Below, piece after piece: positions 1 to 6,803 of a stretch of 7,348 nt of DNA. This stretch comes from Thioploca sp. GTDB taxonomy: Bacteria; Pseudomonadota; Gammaproteobacteria; Beggiatoales; Beggiatoaceae. The DNA lies in contig DRQV01000064.1 of NCBI GenBank assembly GCA_011371325.1, positions 1-7,348 of the forward strand, in the 5' to 3' direction. Positions within the stretch are counted from its first letter, which is position 1. Each line of letters begins with the position of its first letter. The translations under genes were made by a program, and so were the position numbers. The notes beneath the pieces were generated by a model. It saw only the letters and a list, made by a program, of their open reading frames with translations, searched no databases and was not told the DNA's origin.

Positions 1-3000
1 ATTTACAAATTACTCCTAAGATTGGTAACAAAAAATATGATCCTTGGCAAGGTAGAAGTAACTACACTCGTTTAGATGAATCGCATTATAAGGGACAAGT
101 ATATTGGGTAAGTTTACCAAGAGCTTTCAAAGCCTTCACTGACTATAATATTATTATTTCTAGTCCAACTAAATTGAAAGATGAATTTGGTCGCTCTTTA
201 ACTAATACAATTGCAGTTAAATTTGCTACTGATCATAGAGCTCCAAACCATAATTTTGAACATAATTTTTCCGTATTGGAGCAGGAAATTGATAGTGAAC
301 TACCTATCTATGTCACTAATTTAGATGATATTTCAATTTTCTATAATACTTTAACAGCAAATGGTTGGAGTAAAAATAAAAAGATTGAAATACAACCTTC
401 ACCATTGAAAGATATTGCGGTAAAAATGCCACTTGGAATTAGGAATTTGATTCCATCCGAGTCTGGAGTAGTGCAGGGTTATTTTAAAACTCAACCTGAT
501 ATAAATAATAAATATGCAAAGAGAAGTAATTGGTTTTTTGGTCAAACAACTCCTTACTATGTTCACGCTAAACTAGGTCATCACAATACTCTAGTTTGGG
601 TGACTGATTTTACAACTGGTTTGCCTGTGGAGGGAGTTGATGTATCGGTATATAAAGATACTTATGCTCCAGATAAAAAGTTACCAAGTGAACTAGCAGT
701 TGCGATTACCGATGCTGATGGAATAGCTAGGTTACCCGGCACTAAATCTTTAGATCCAAAATTAAAACATGCTTATGTCTATTGGGATTATCAAAGTAAA
801 GATCGTTTTTTCATTCGCTGTCAGAAAGGCAAAAATCAAGCATTATTGCCATTAGATTCTAATTTTAGAGTGCAATTGTATGATTATACCGATGACTATG
901 ATTTATATCCTGATATGAAAGCCAAATATGGCCATATTCATACTTGGGGGACTACTGCTCAAGGCATTTATAAAGTTGGAGATACAGTACAGTATAAGCT
1001 GTTTGTGCGGGATCAAAGTAATAAAAAATTTATTGCTGCTCCACGCAAAGGTTACACATTAAAAGTTACTGATCCAATGGGTAAAGTTATCCATGAAGAT
1101 AAGAATTTTAAGCTGTCCGAATTTGGAGCTTACGATGGTAAGTTTACCATAGCTAAAACTGGGGCTGTTGGTTGGTATGATTTTAAATTAACAGCTAAAT
1201 TTAAAAAAGATACCACATGGACTCCAATGCGAGTTTTGGTTAGCGATTTTACTCCATCACCGTTTAAAGTGCATACGACTTTGAATGGCAAACTGTTCCA
1301 TGTTGGAGAAAAAGTTACCACTAATACAGTTGCTATGTTACATGCTGGTGGGCCATATGGTGATGCTCAAACTAAAGTGAGAGCTATATTGAAACAGCAA
1401 GATTTACGTCCTAGCCATCCACAAGCTAAAGGATTTTGGTTCGATGTTTATACTGAAGATAGTGATAGTGAAGCAATTTTCAGCACTGAAAAAGAAAGAT
1501 TAGATAATAAAGGATTATTGCAAACCATTTTTACCTTACCAACTGATTCCAAAATTTTATATGGCCAATTAATGGTGGAAAGTGCGGTGCGAGATGATCG
1601 AGGTAAAGATGTTGCTAGTAATGTGACAGCTCGTTATGTGGGGCGAGATCGGTTTGTGGGTCTGAAAGAAACCAGCTGGTTATTGACTGCTAAAAAAGAA
1701 GGTAAAGTTATGTTATTAGTGGTAGATGAGTTTGGTAAACCAGTAGCAGGTAGTGCTATCAAGGTTAAAGTAGAGTATTTGGAAACCAAAGCTGTCAATG
1801 TTAAAACAGCAGGTAATGCCTACAATAAACGCTATGAGCATACTTGGGTTAAAACAGCTTCTTCTTGTAATCTTAAATCAACTAAGGAAGCAATTCCTTG
1901 TACTTTCACTCCAGTTAAATCAGGTTCTTATAAAATAACAGCTAGCATCAAGGACAGCAAAGGTAGAGAACATCAAACTGAACTACAGCAATGGGCAATT
2001 GGCAGTGATTATGTGATGTGGGAAACAACTCCCGGACATGGTTTAGAAATTGTGCCAGAGCAGGAAAGCTATAAAGTTGGTGATACTGCTCGTTATTTAG
2101 TTAAAAATCCGTACCAAGGTGCGAAGGCTTTAGTTACAGTGGAACGATTTGGTTCGATTAAAAGTTGGGTGACTACTTTAAAATCCAATATGGAAATTAT
2201 CGAAGTGCCAGTTGAACCAGATTATATACCTGGTTTCTTTGTGTCAGTGACGGTAATGTCGCCTCGGGTAGACAAACCGATTGATAAAAATCAGGTCGAT
2301 TTAGGCAAGCCATCTTTTCGCATGGGTTATGTTAAAACAGTAGTTAAAGACCCATATAAAGAGATATTAATCAACGTTAAAACCGATAAATCGGTATATA
2401 AACCTGGTGAAACGGTGACTGTTGAATTTCAAGCTCAACCTCGGTATCCAAAAACATATAAAGAGCCAATTGAATTAGCTGTCACAGTATTAGATGAATC
2501 GGTATTTGATTTATTGACTGGTGGCAAGGATTATTTCAATCCATATAAAGGTTTCTATACTTTAGATAATTTAGATTTAGCTAATTTTAGCTTGCTAATG
2601 CGTCTAGTTGGACGGCAAAAATTTGAGAAGAAAGGTGCTAATGCTGGTGGTGATGGTGGTAGCAGTTTGAGTATGCGATCGGTATTTAAGTTTGTCAGTT
2701 ATTGGAATCCTTCCCTCAAAACAGATAGCGATGGTAAAGCTCAAATTAAGTTTGACTTACCTGATAATTTAACTGGTTGGCGAGTTTTAGCGATGGCTGT
2801 CACTCCAGAAGATTTAATGGGTTTGGGAGATTATAATTTCAAGGTTAATCAACCAATTGAGATTCGTCCGGTATTACCTAATCAACTATTAACGGGTGAT
2901 GTGTTCCAAGCTGGTTTTAGCGTAATGAATCGGACAGAAACAGCTCGTGATTTACAGGTGACGGTGACTGGTTCAGTGATTAGTCCAAATGCTAACACTA

Positions 3001-4940
3001 GTTGGATACAAAGCATGAAAAATATAATTGGTTTTGGCAAGAAATCTGTCAGTAAGAATTATACAATTAAAGCTGAACCATATAAACGCTATGTGCAATG
3101 GTTACCATTACAAGCTACTACGGCTGGTATGATTCAATTTAAGGCAACTGCTTCCAATGGTGAAGACCGTGATAGCTTACAGAAAAGTTTAAAAATTTGG
3201 CCTCGGCAAGCTTCGGTGACAGTAGCTAGTTATGGAACTACTATTGCAGATGAAGTAACCGAAAATATTAAGTTTCCAGAAGATATTTTTCCAAATGTTG
3301 GTGGTTTAAAAGTGATAGCTTCTCCTACAGTTATCGGTGGAGTTGATGGTGTTTTTAAATATATGCGAGATTATCCGTATTACTGTTGGGAACAGAAGTT
3401 AACTAAAGGTACTATGGCCTCCCATTACAACAACTTACAGGATTATATTGCTGATGATTTGATTTGGAAAGATAGCTATACTTTACCCGGTAAAACTATT
3501 AATTTAGCTAAAGAATATCAAGCTCCTAATGGTGGCATGGCCTATTTTATTGCTAAAGATGAAAGAGTTAGTCCTTATTTAAGTGCATATACTGCGTTAG
3601 CTTTCAATTGGTTACGAGATGCTGAATACGATATTCCGGAATTGGTAGAAAAGCAGTTGCATAGCTATCTGTTAAAATTATTACGCAAAAATACCTTGCC
3701 AGATTATTATTCCAAGGGTATGGCTGCCACAGTACGAGCAGTAGCTTTAGCAGCGTTAGCAAAACATGGTAAAATTACTCGTAATGACATCAATCGCTAT
3801 CACAGTCATGTGGAACGGATGGATTTATTTGGTAAATCTATGTTTCTATCCGCAGCTTTACAAGTACCGGGAACTCAACGAATCCGTAATGATGTGGCTG
3901 ATAAAATTCTAGCTCATGCTAATCAAACTTCGGGTAATATCTCTTTTTCCGAAGAATTGGACAGCAGTTATAAGCATATTTTGTCTTCTTCATTACGAAC
4001 TCAATGTACCATACTCAGCAGTCTGAGCGGTTATGACCAAACTATGGGACAGAATAGCAATGTCGGACAGATTCCTTTTAAGTTGGTGCGTAATATTACC
4101 AAAATGCAGGATCGGAAAGGTTATTGGGGTAATACGCAGGAAAATATGTACTGCATGAATGCCTTGATTGAATACGCCAACATGTATGAGAAAGACCAAC
4201 CGATGTTCACAGTGCAAACTTGGTTGGATGATACTCTGATTAAACGGGATAATGGTAAAGATAAAGGTGGTTTTAACAGTGTGAAAAGCTCTCCATTAAC
4301 TTTTGTTCATGATATGAATAAAGATAATCCGGGACAGAAAGCTGTTGTTAAGCTAAAACGGGAAGGTCAAGGTCGAGTTTATTATAAAGTGGAAATGACC
4401 TATGCCGAGACTGAACAGAAAGCTACTGCGGTTAATTCTGGGATTGAAGTTCAGAGGGAATACCATGTAGAACGGGATGGTAAATGGATTTTATTACAAA
4501 GCCCAATGAAGCTATCGACTGGGGAATTAGTACGGATAGATTTATATGTATCCCTACCAGCTCCACGTTATTTTGTGGTAGTCAATGACCCAATTCCCGG
4601 TGGTTTAGAACCAGTTAATCGGGATTTAGCCACTACTTCTAAAATTGACGCAGATAAAGCTGAAACAGGTCAATATGCTAAGGAATCTGTTTGGTTTACT
4701 GACGATAACTGGTTGAAATACGGCGAATCTTGGTGGAGTTTCTATCATAAAGAATTACGCCATCATGCGGCTGTATTCTACTCTGATTATTTACAAGCTG
4801 GCAACTATCATTTATCTTACGTAGCACAAGCAATTGCCCCAGGGAAATTTGGAGTAATGGCAACTCATGCTGAAGAGATGTATGAACCGGAAGTATTTGG
4901 CAGTGGAAAACCAGCTAGGTTAGAGGTGGATTCTGAGTAG
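1..4940 (+). CDS. Large bacterial alpha-2-macroglobulin family protein (COG2373 type), 5' end missing
   Basis: Thioester protease inhibitor of the cell envelope. Family members trap attacking proteases when a bait segment is cut. The frame is open to the window edge (first full codon at 3, 1645 residues visible), so the TTG at 174 is only an internal Leu codon; signal peptide and first domains lie upstream. With residue number = position/3, an MG2-like domain (IYKVGDTVQYKLFVRD) is near 310-410, a further MG domain follows, and the bait-region domain is about 680-840. A Gly-rich bait-like stretch (GGDGGSS) is near 880. The A2M/MG7 core with YWNPSLKTDSDG is at 900-985. The thioester motif YPYYCWEQ has its Cys at 1128 (base 3384) and opens a helical TED. 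The C-terminal part carries DPIPGGLEPVN and HAEEMYEPEVFG, seen in the large COG2373 class. Tyr, not the usual Gly, precedes the Cys. pbpC, the common neighbour, does not follow. Family assignment is very secure; the exact target is unknown. Confidence 0.95.
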   Translation, partial: LQITPKIGNKKYDPWQGRSNYTRLDESHYKGQVYWVSLPRAFKAFTDYNIIISSPTKLKDEFGRSLTNTIAVKFATDHRAPNHNFEHNFSVLEQEIDSELPIYVTNLDDISIFYNTLTANGWSKNKKIEIQPSPLKDIAVKMPLGIRNLIPSESGVVQGYFKTQPDINNKYAKRSNWFFGQTTPYYVHAKLGHHNTLVWVTDFTTGLPVEGVDVSVYKDTYAPDKKLPSELAVAITDADGIARLPGTKSLDPKLKHAYVYWDYQSKDRFFIRCQKGKNQALLPLDSNFRVQLYDYTDDYDLYPDMKAKYGHIHTWGTTAQGIYKVGDTVQYKLFVRDQSNKKFIAAPRKGYTLKVTDPMGKVIHEDKNFKLSEFGAYDGKFTIAKTGAVGWYDFKLTAKFKKDTTWTPMRVLVSDFTPSPFKVHTTLNGKLFHVGEKVTTNTVAMLHAGGPYGDAQTKVRAILKQQDLRPSHPQAKGFWFDVYTEDSDSEAIFSTEKERLDNKGLLQTIFTLPTDSKILYGQLMVESAVRDDRGKDVASNVTARYVGRDRFVGLKETSWLLTAKKEGKVMLLVVDEFGKPVAGSAIKVKVEYLETKAVNVKTAGNAYNKRYEHTWVKTASSCNLKSTKEAIPCTFTPVKSGSYKITASIKDSKGREHQTELQQWAIGSDYVMWETTPGHGLEIVPEQESYKVGDTARYLVKNPYQGAKALVTVERFGSIKSWVTTLKSNMEIIEVPVEPDYIPGFFVSVTVMSPRVDKPIDKNQVDLGKPSFRMGYVKTVVKDPYKEILINVKTDKSVYKPGETVTVEFQAQPRYPKTYKEPIELAVTVLDESVFDLLTGGKDYFNPYKGFYTLDNLDLANFSLLMRLVGRQKFEKKGANAGGDGGSSLSMRSVFKFVSYWNPSLKTDSDGKAQIKFDLPDNLTGWRVLAMAVTPEDLMGLGDYNFKVNQPIEIRPVLPNQLLTGDVFQAGFSVMNRTETARDLQVTVTGSVISPNANTSWIQSMKNIIGFGKKSVSKNYTIKAEPYKRYVQWLPLQATTAGMIQFKATASNGEDRDSLQKSLKIWPRQASVTVASYGTTIADEVTENIKFPEDIFPNVGGLKVIASPTVIGGVDGVFKYMRDYPYYCWEQKLTKGTMASHYNNLQDYIADDLIWKDSYTLPGKTINLAKEYQAPNGGMAYFIAKDERVSPYLSAYTALAFNWLRDAEYDIPELVEKQLHSYLLKLLRKNTLPDYYSKGMAATVRAVALAALAKHGKITRNDINRYHSHVERMDLFGKSMFLSAALQVPGTQRIRNDVADKILAHANQTSGNISFSEELDSSYKHILSSSLRTQCTILSSLSGYDQTMGQNSNVGQIPFKLVRNITKMQDRKGYWGNTQENMYCMNALIEYANMYEKDQPMFTVQTWLDDTLIKRDNGKDKGGFNSVKSSPLTFVHDMNKDNPGQKAVVKLKREGQGRVYYKVEMTYAETEQKATAVNSGIEVQREYHVERDGKWILLQSPMKLSTGELVRIDLYVSLPAPRYFVVVNDPIPGGLEPVNRDLATTSKIDADKAETGQYAKESVWFTDDNWLKYGESWWSFYHKELRHHAAVFYSDYLQAGNYHLSYVAQAIAPGKFGVMATHAEEMYEPEVFGSGKPARLEVDSE

Positions 4941-4946
4941 GAGTAA

Positions 4947-4988
4947 GATAGCGTAACTTAATATTATTGAATGTTGGGTTATGCTATT
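4947..4988 (+). terminator. Long RNA hairpin after the macroglobulin gene, probable terminator or 3'-end stabiliser
   Basis: Starting 6 bases after the stop codon, the + strand can fold into an uninterrupted stem of about 19 pairs with a 4-base loop (ATTG, 4966-4969). The arms are 4947-4965 and 4970-4988. Five pairs are G-U in the + strand RNA, which would be A-C mismatches in RNA of the opposite strand, so the fold suits transcripts reading out of the macroglobulin gene. There is no run of T after it (TATGATAGAAAAA follows). It is therefore not a classic intrinsic terminator and may instead block 3' exonucleases or mark a processed end. Confidence 0.55.
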
Positions 4989-5039
4989 ATGATAGAAAAA
5001 CTAACCAAACTTATCTTGTAACTTGTATAATATCCCAAT

Positions 5040-5177
5040 ATGAAACTAAGCGATTGGGCAAAAGGGATATCATACAAACATAATAATTTTTATATTGGTA
5101 ATGATCAGATAAAACTTTATGTAGCAAATAAATGGTTTGTCAGTCTGAACATTGGATCAAACAGTCATGTAACTTGA
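5040..5177 (+). pseudogene. Fragment of IS607-family serine recombinase gene tnpA (N-terminal DNA-binding part)
   Basis: This 45-codon frame begins at an ATG and reads MKLSDWAKGISYK at its start, ending at a TGA at 5175. IS607 TnpA proteins characteristically begin with MKLS-(D/E)-x-AK-x-x-G-(I/V)-SY-K, the MerR-like helix-turn-helix that binds the element ends. Here one or two residues between AK and GIS are missing. The next stretch, GNDQIKLYVANKWFVSLN, loosely follows the family's wing segment (K-G-x-IK-AY-x-x-x-G-T-I-V). The whole resolvase catalytic domain, expected at about 150 further residues, is absent, so no recombinase can be made. A TATAAT box at 5026-5031 lies just before the ATG but has no good -35 partner and leaves almost no leader; no clear Shine-Dalgarno sequence is present. 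Chance similarity is possible, but the opening motif is hard to explain otherwise. Confidence 0.5.
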
Positions 5178-5214
5178 AAAACCTTTTATATCAATCAACT
5201 TGATGCAAAGTTAA

Positions 5215-5310
5215 AATACCGGGAGTTCTTCGGCAATTAACGCTTCTGGACAAGACGGCTTATAGTTTATGGCAACCGGCTTGGTTGAAATAGGAACCAA
5301 TGGATTTCCA
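5215..5310 (+). pseudogene. Probable 3' fragment of a tnpB-type gene
   Basis: The + strand frame here reads NTGSSSAINASGQDGL, a TAG at 5263-5265, then FMATGLVEIGTNGFP and a TAA at 5311. Many TnpB proteins end with a tail of the form NT-x-G-(S/T)-x-x-INA-(C/S)-G-(Q/D) after their last zinc-finger Cys pair, and this segment fits that pattern. The frame is closed on its upstream side by a TAA at 5212-5214, and the RuvC-like nuclease core and zinc finger are gone. The block is richer in G+C than the bases on both sides, consistent with foreign origin. In IS605/IS607 elements the 3' end of tnpB also encodes the guide-RNA scaffold, so some RNA structure could survive. Evidence is a short tail motif, so confidence is limited. 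Confidence 0.38.
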
Positions 5311-5314
5311 TAAA

Positions 5315-5344
5315 TTGGAAAACGGTAATCATACCCATTATAAT
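5315..5344 (+). promoter_or_regulatory. Predicted sigma-70-type promoter for the ATPase gene pair
   Basis: A perfect TATAAT box at 5339-5344 is preceded, after an 18-base spacer, by TTGGAA at 5315-5320, which matches four of the six -35 consensus bases. Transcription would start near 5351 and give a leader of about 38 bases. That leader contains a small hairpin (TAGCA, A5 loop, TGCTA at 5353-5367). The -35 box begins only two bases after the last stop of the tnpB-like remnant, so the promoter lies in or at the edge of transposon debris. No operator is evident. Confidence 0.45.
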
Positions 5345-5378
5345 AGTAATTCTAGCAAAAAATGCTATACATTTAACA

Positions 5379-5388
5379 GGATATATCC
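5379..5388. repeat. 10-base palindrome GGATATATCC abutting the start codon
   Basis: A perfect 10-base palindrome lies immediately before the ATG at 5389. It shares its GGA with the likely Shine-Dalgarno sequence AGGA (5378-5381), which sits 7 bases from the ATG and supports that start. As RNA it could form only a three-pair hairpin, so an effect on translation would be weak; a protein-binding site is an alternative. No function can be shown from sequence. Confidence 0.3.
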
Positions 5389-5712
5389 ATGGAAGATACA
5401 TTAAAACGATTACTTATTGTTGAAACTGAAGCAGAGCAATTAGTTGCCGAGTCTAAGGCAGAAAAAGAACGAATTATTCAACAAGCTTTAATCGAAACTC
5501 ATCAGGCAGAACAACAATTTAAAAGCAAAATTCCAGATATATATGCTGAATTTATGCAAAAAGCAGAACAACGTGCTGTCCAAAGTATTGCCGAACTCAA
5601 CAAACGTTATGAAGAACGTAAAACTAATTTGCGTGAGCTGGCAATTGATAATCAACAAAAAGCTTTGGAAGCAGCAGTACAGATAATCATGCAGGCAAAA
5701 AATAATGGATAA
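5389..5712 (+). CDS. V/A-type ATPase peripheral-stalk subunit G/H
   Basis: This 107-residue protein is almost wholly a charged, Ala/Glu/Gln/Lys-rich helix with no membrane segment or signal peptide. It opens with METLKRLL-like spacing (MEDTLKRLLIVETEAEQLV), passes through a continuous coiled coil, and ends with a hydrophobic heptad patch (ALEAAVQIIMQAKNNG). That is the plan of V/A-ATPase subunit G/H (about 100-120 residues), which pairs with subunit E to form the outer stalk holding the catalytic A3B3 head against rotation. It lacks the globular C-terminal domain of subunit E, so E is less likely. The start is supported by AGGA 7 bases upstream. The stop overlaps the start of the subunit C gene by 8 bases, implying coupled translation. 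Coiled coils give weak sequence identity by themselves; the neighbour makes the call. Confidence 0.78.
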   Translation: MEDTLKRLLIVETEAEQLVAESKAEKERIIQQALIETHQAEQQFKSKIPDIYAEFMQKAEQRAVQSIAELNKRYEERKTNLRELAIDNQQKALEAAVQIIMQAKNNG

Positions 5713-6718
5713 TTATGCTTATCTCAATGCTAGAGTTTCTATCTTAGCTAGTAATTTGTTATCTGAAATTGAATTATCCAAATTTTTAGAACAAGATTCG
5801 TTACCTATGTTGGACGATGAACTGAACAAATTATTAAATGATGAGAAACTTAGTATTACTTTAATAGAACAAACTTGGTTAATAAAAACTTTAGCAGATT
5901 TTCAAGTATTATTACGGCCTTTATCAATGACAGCTAGGAATTTATTATTATATTGGTTTAGAAAATATGATATAGCTAACTTAAAAACTATCTTGCATGG
6001 CAAAATTACTGGTTTAGATGCTAATGCCATCTCTCGAAAATTGTTAGATTTAGGCTCGTTAACATCATTACCAGTCAAACAATTATTACGTTCAGAAAAT
6101 ATAGGCGAATTGCTACGACAGTTGGAACATAGTTCTTATAGCAATATTGCCAGACAAGCTCGCCGAGTATTAGAAAAAGAACATCAATTATATTCTTTAG
6201 ATGCCACGATTGACCGATACTATATGTTAGGATTTATACAACATGTTATGGCATTAGACACTGTTCAACGTAAACATATATTACCATTGATTAATATTTT
6301 TATAGATAGATTTAATTTATTATGGTTATTACGCTATAGATTTGCTTATAACTTATCAGCTGCAGAAACTTATTATTTATTAATTCCAGCTTCTTTTCGA
6401 CTTAATAGTACCTTACTACAAAAATTGGTTGAATTAGATTCATTGGTTGAAGTTATAGAAAATTTACCAGAACCTTTTTATAGACTATTAGCTGGAGTTG
6501 AAAATACTTTTGCAGCTGATCAAAAACTTATTCAAGAATTACGCAAAGTAGCGGATATAACTCTTAAATTACATAGTTTTACCTTGGCTAAAGTATTTGC
6601 TTATATATTATTGCGTGAAATGGAAATCCACAAAATAATGGCAATATTGAAGGCTAAAAAATTAGCTTTAAATAAAGATATTATCTCAGAAATAGCCGAA
6701 TATTCTTATGTTATATAA
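5705..6718 (+). CDS. ntpC: V/A-type ATPase subunit C (AC39 / eukaryotic subunit d family)
   Basis: Subunit C is the funnel-shaped cytoplasmic socket that links the rotating shaft (D/F) to the membrane ring of K/c subunits. The 337-residue length fits bacterial members (about 320-340). The helix-rich AC39 fold shows as three similar repeats. The N-terminal YAYLNARV (residues 4-11) is a family signature, YDIANLKTILHGK (88-100) is the first D-x-x-N-L-K-x-I-L motif, and RFNLLWLLRYRF (202-213) is the second. The third is SFTLAKVFAYILLREMEIHK (291-310) with the following ILKAKKLALN. The segment SLDATIDRYYM (164-174) also fits. There is no signal peptide or membrane span, as expected. The start overlaps the G/H gene by 8 bases, with AGG 9 bases upstream. 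No A, B, D, E, F, I or K subunit gene follows; the next gene is pal. The protein looks intact. Confidence 0.9.
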   Translation: MDNYAYLNARVSILASNLLSEIELSKFLEQDSLPMLDDELNKLLNDEKLSITLIEQTWLIKTLADFQVLLRPLSMTARNLLLYWFRKYDIANLKTILHGKITGLDANAISRKLLDLGSLTSLPVKQLLRSENIGELLRQLEHSSYSNIARQARRVLEKEHQLYSLDATIDRYYMLGFIQHVMALDTVQRKHILPLINIFIDRFNLLWLLRYRFAYNLSAAETYYLLIPASFRLNSTLLQKLVELDSLVEVIENLPEPFYRLLAGVENTFAADQKLIQELRKVADITLKLHSFTLAKVFAYILLREMEIHKIMAILKAKKLALNKDIISEIAEYSYVI

Positions 6719-6803
6719 TTGTTAAATTATCCCAATATTGACTTTATATACCATACTATAGTACAGTCATTGTTAAATTGACTACTAACAACAGGAGTTA
6801 TTT
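6719..6803 (+). promoter_or_regulatory. Repeat-bearing leader and likely promoter region of pal
   Basis: This 85-base gap has no gene. It carries a good -35-like TTGACT at 6738-6743 and a -10-like TATAGT at 6757-6762, but the spacer is only 13 bases, too short for a normal sigma-70 promoter. A weaker alternative is TTAAAT (6722-6727) with TATATA (6745-6750) at 17 bases. The -10-like box overlaps a perfect palindrome, TACTATAGTA (6754-6763), a possible operator. Direct repeats ATTGTTAAATT (6718-6728, 6769-6779) and ATTGACT (6737-6743, 6777-6783) flank it. No terminator with a T run separates subunit C from pal, so read-through is possible. Confidence 0.35.

Larger units (their letters stand above)
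5040..5313 (+). mobile_element. Heavily deleted IS607-type transposon remnant (tnpA start plus tnpB end)
   Basis: An intact IS607-family element is about 2 kb, carrying tnpA (serine recombinase) then tnpB (RNA-guided nuclease ancestor of Cas12) in one direction. Here a reading frame resembling the first part of TnpA (5040-5177) is followed after 37 bases by a frame resembling the last part of TnpB (5215-5310). Both are on the + strand and in the expected order. This is what an internal deletion that keeps both ends would leave. IS607 elements lack terminal inverted repeats, so exact ends cannot be read. The left end should lie between the hairpin at 4988 and the ATG at 5040, and the right end somewhere between 5313 and 5388. 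A 9-base repeat TGTAACTTG occurs at 5017-5025 and 5168-5176. The identification rests on remembered family motifs and is tentative. Confidence 0.45.

Noticed and set aside
174..176. TTG as the start of the macroglobulin gene.
   Set aside because: The same frame is open back to base 3 and its translation continues the family's sequence (for example SSPTKLKDEFGRSL crosses the point), so this is an internal Leu codon.
1130..1321. Minus-strand open frame of 63 codons.
   Set aside because: It lies wholly inside the well-supported macroglobulin domain and its product shows no recognisable features.
3993..4217. Minus-strand open frame of 74 codons.
   Set aside because: It is opposite the thioester-domain coding sequence and has no family resemblance or ribosome site worth noting.
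5026..5031. TATAAT as a promoter for the tnpA-like frame.
   Set aside because: No acceptable -35 box lies 16-18 bases upstream and the leader would be only a few bases, so it is not listed as a promoter.
5211..5351. Minus-strand open frame of 46 codons with a protein-like composition (ends EALIAEELPVF).
   Set aside because: It has no ATG after the upstream stop, no family match that I recognise, and covers the same bases as the tnpB-like tail on the + strand, which fits known motifs better and agrees with the nearby tnpA-like frame.
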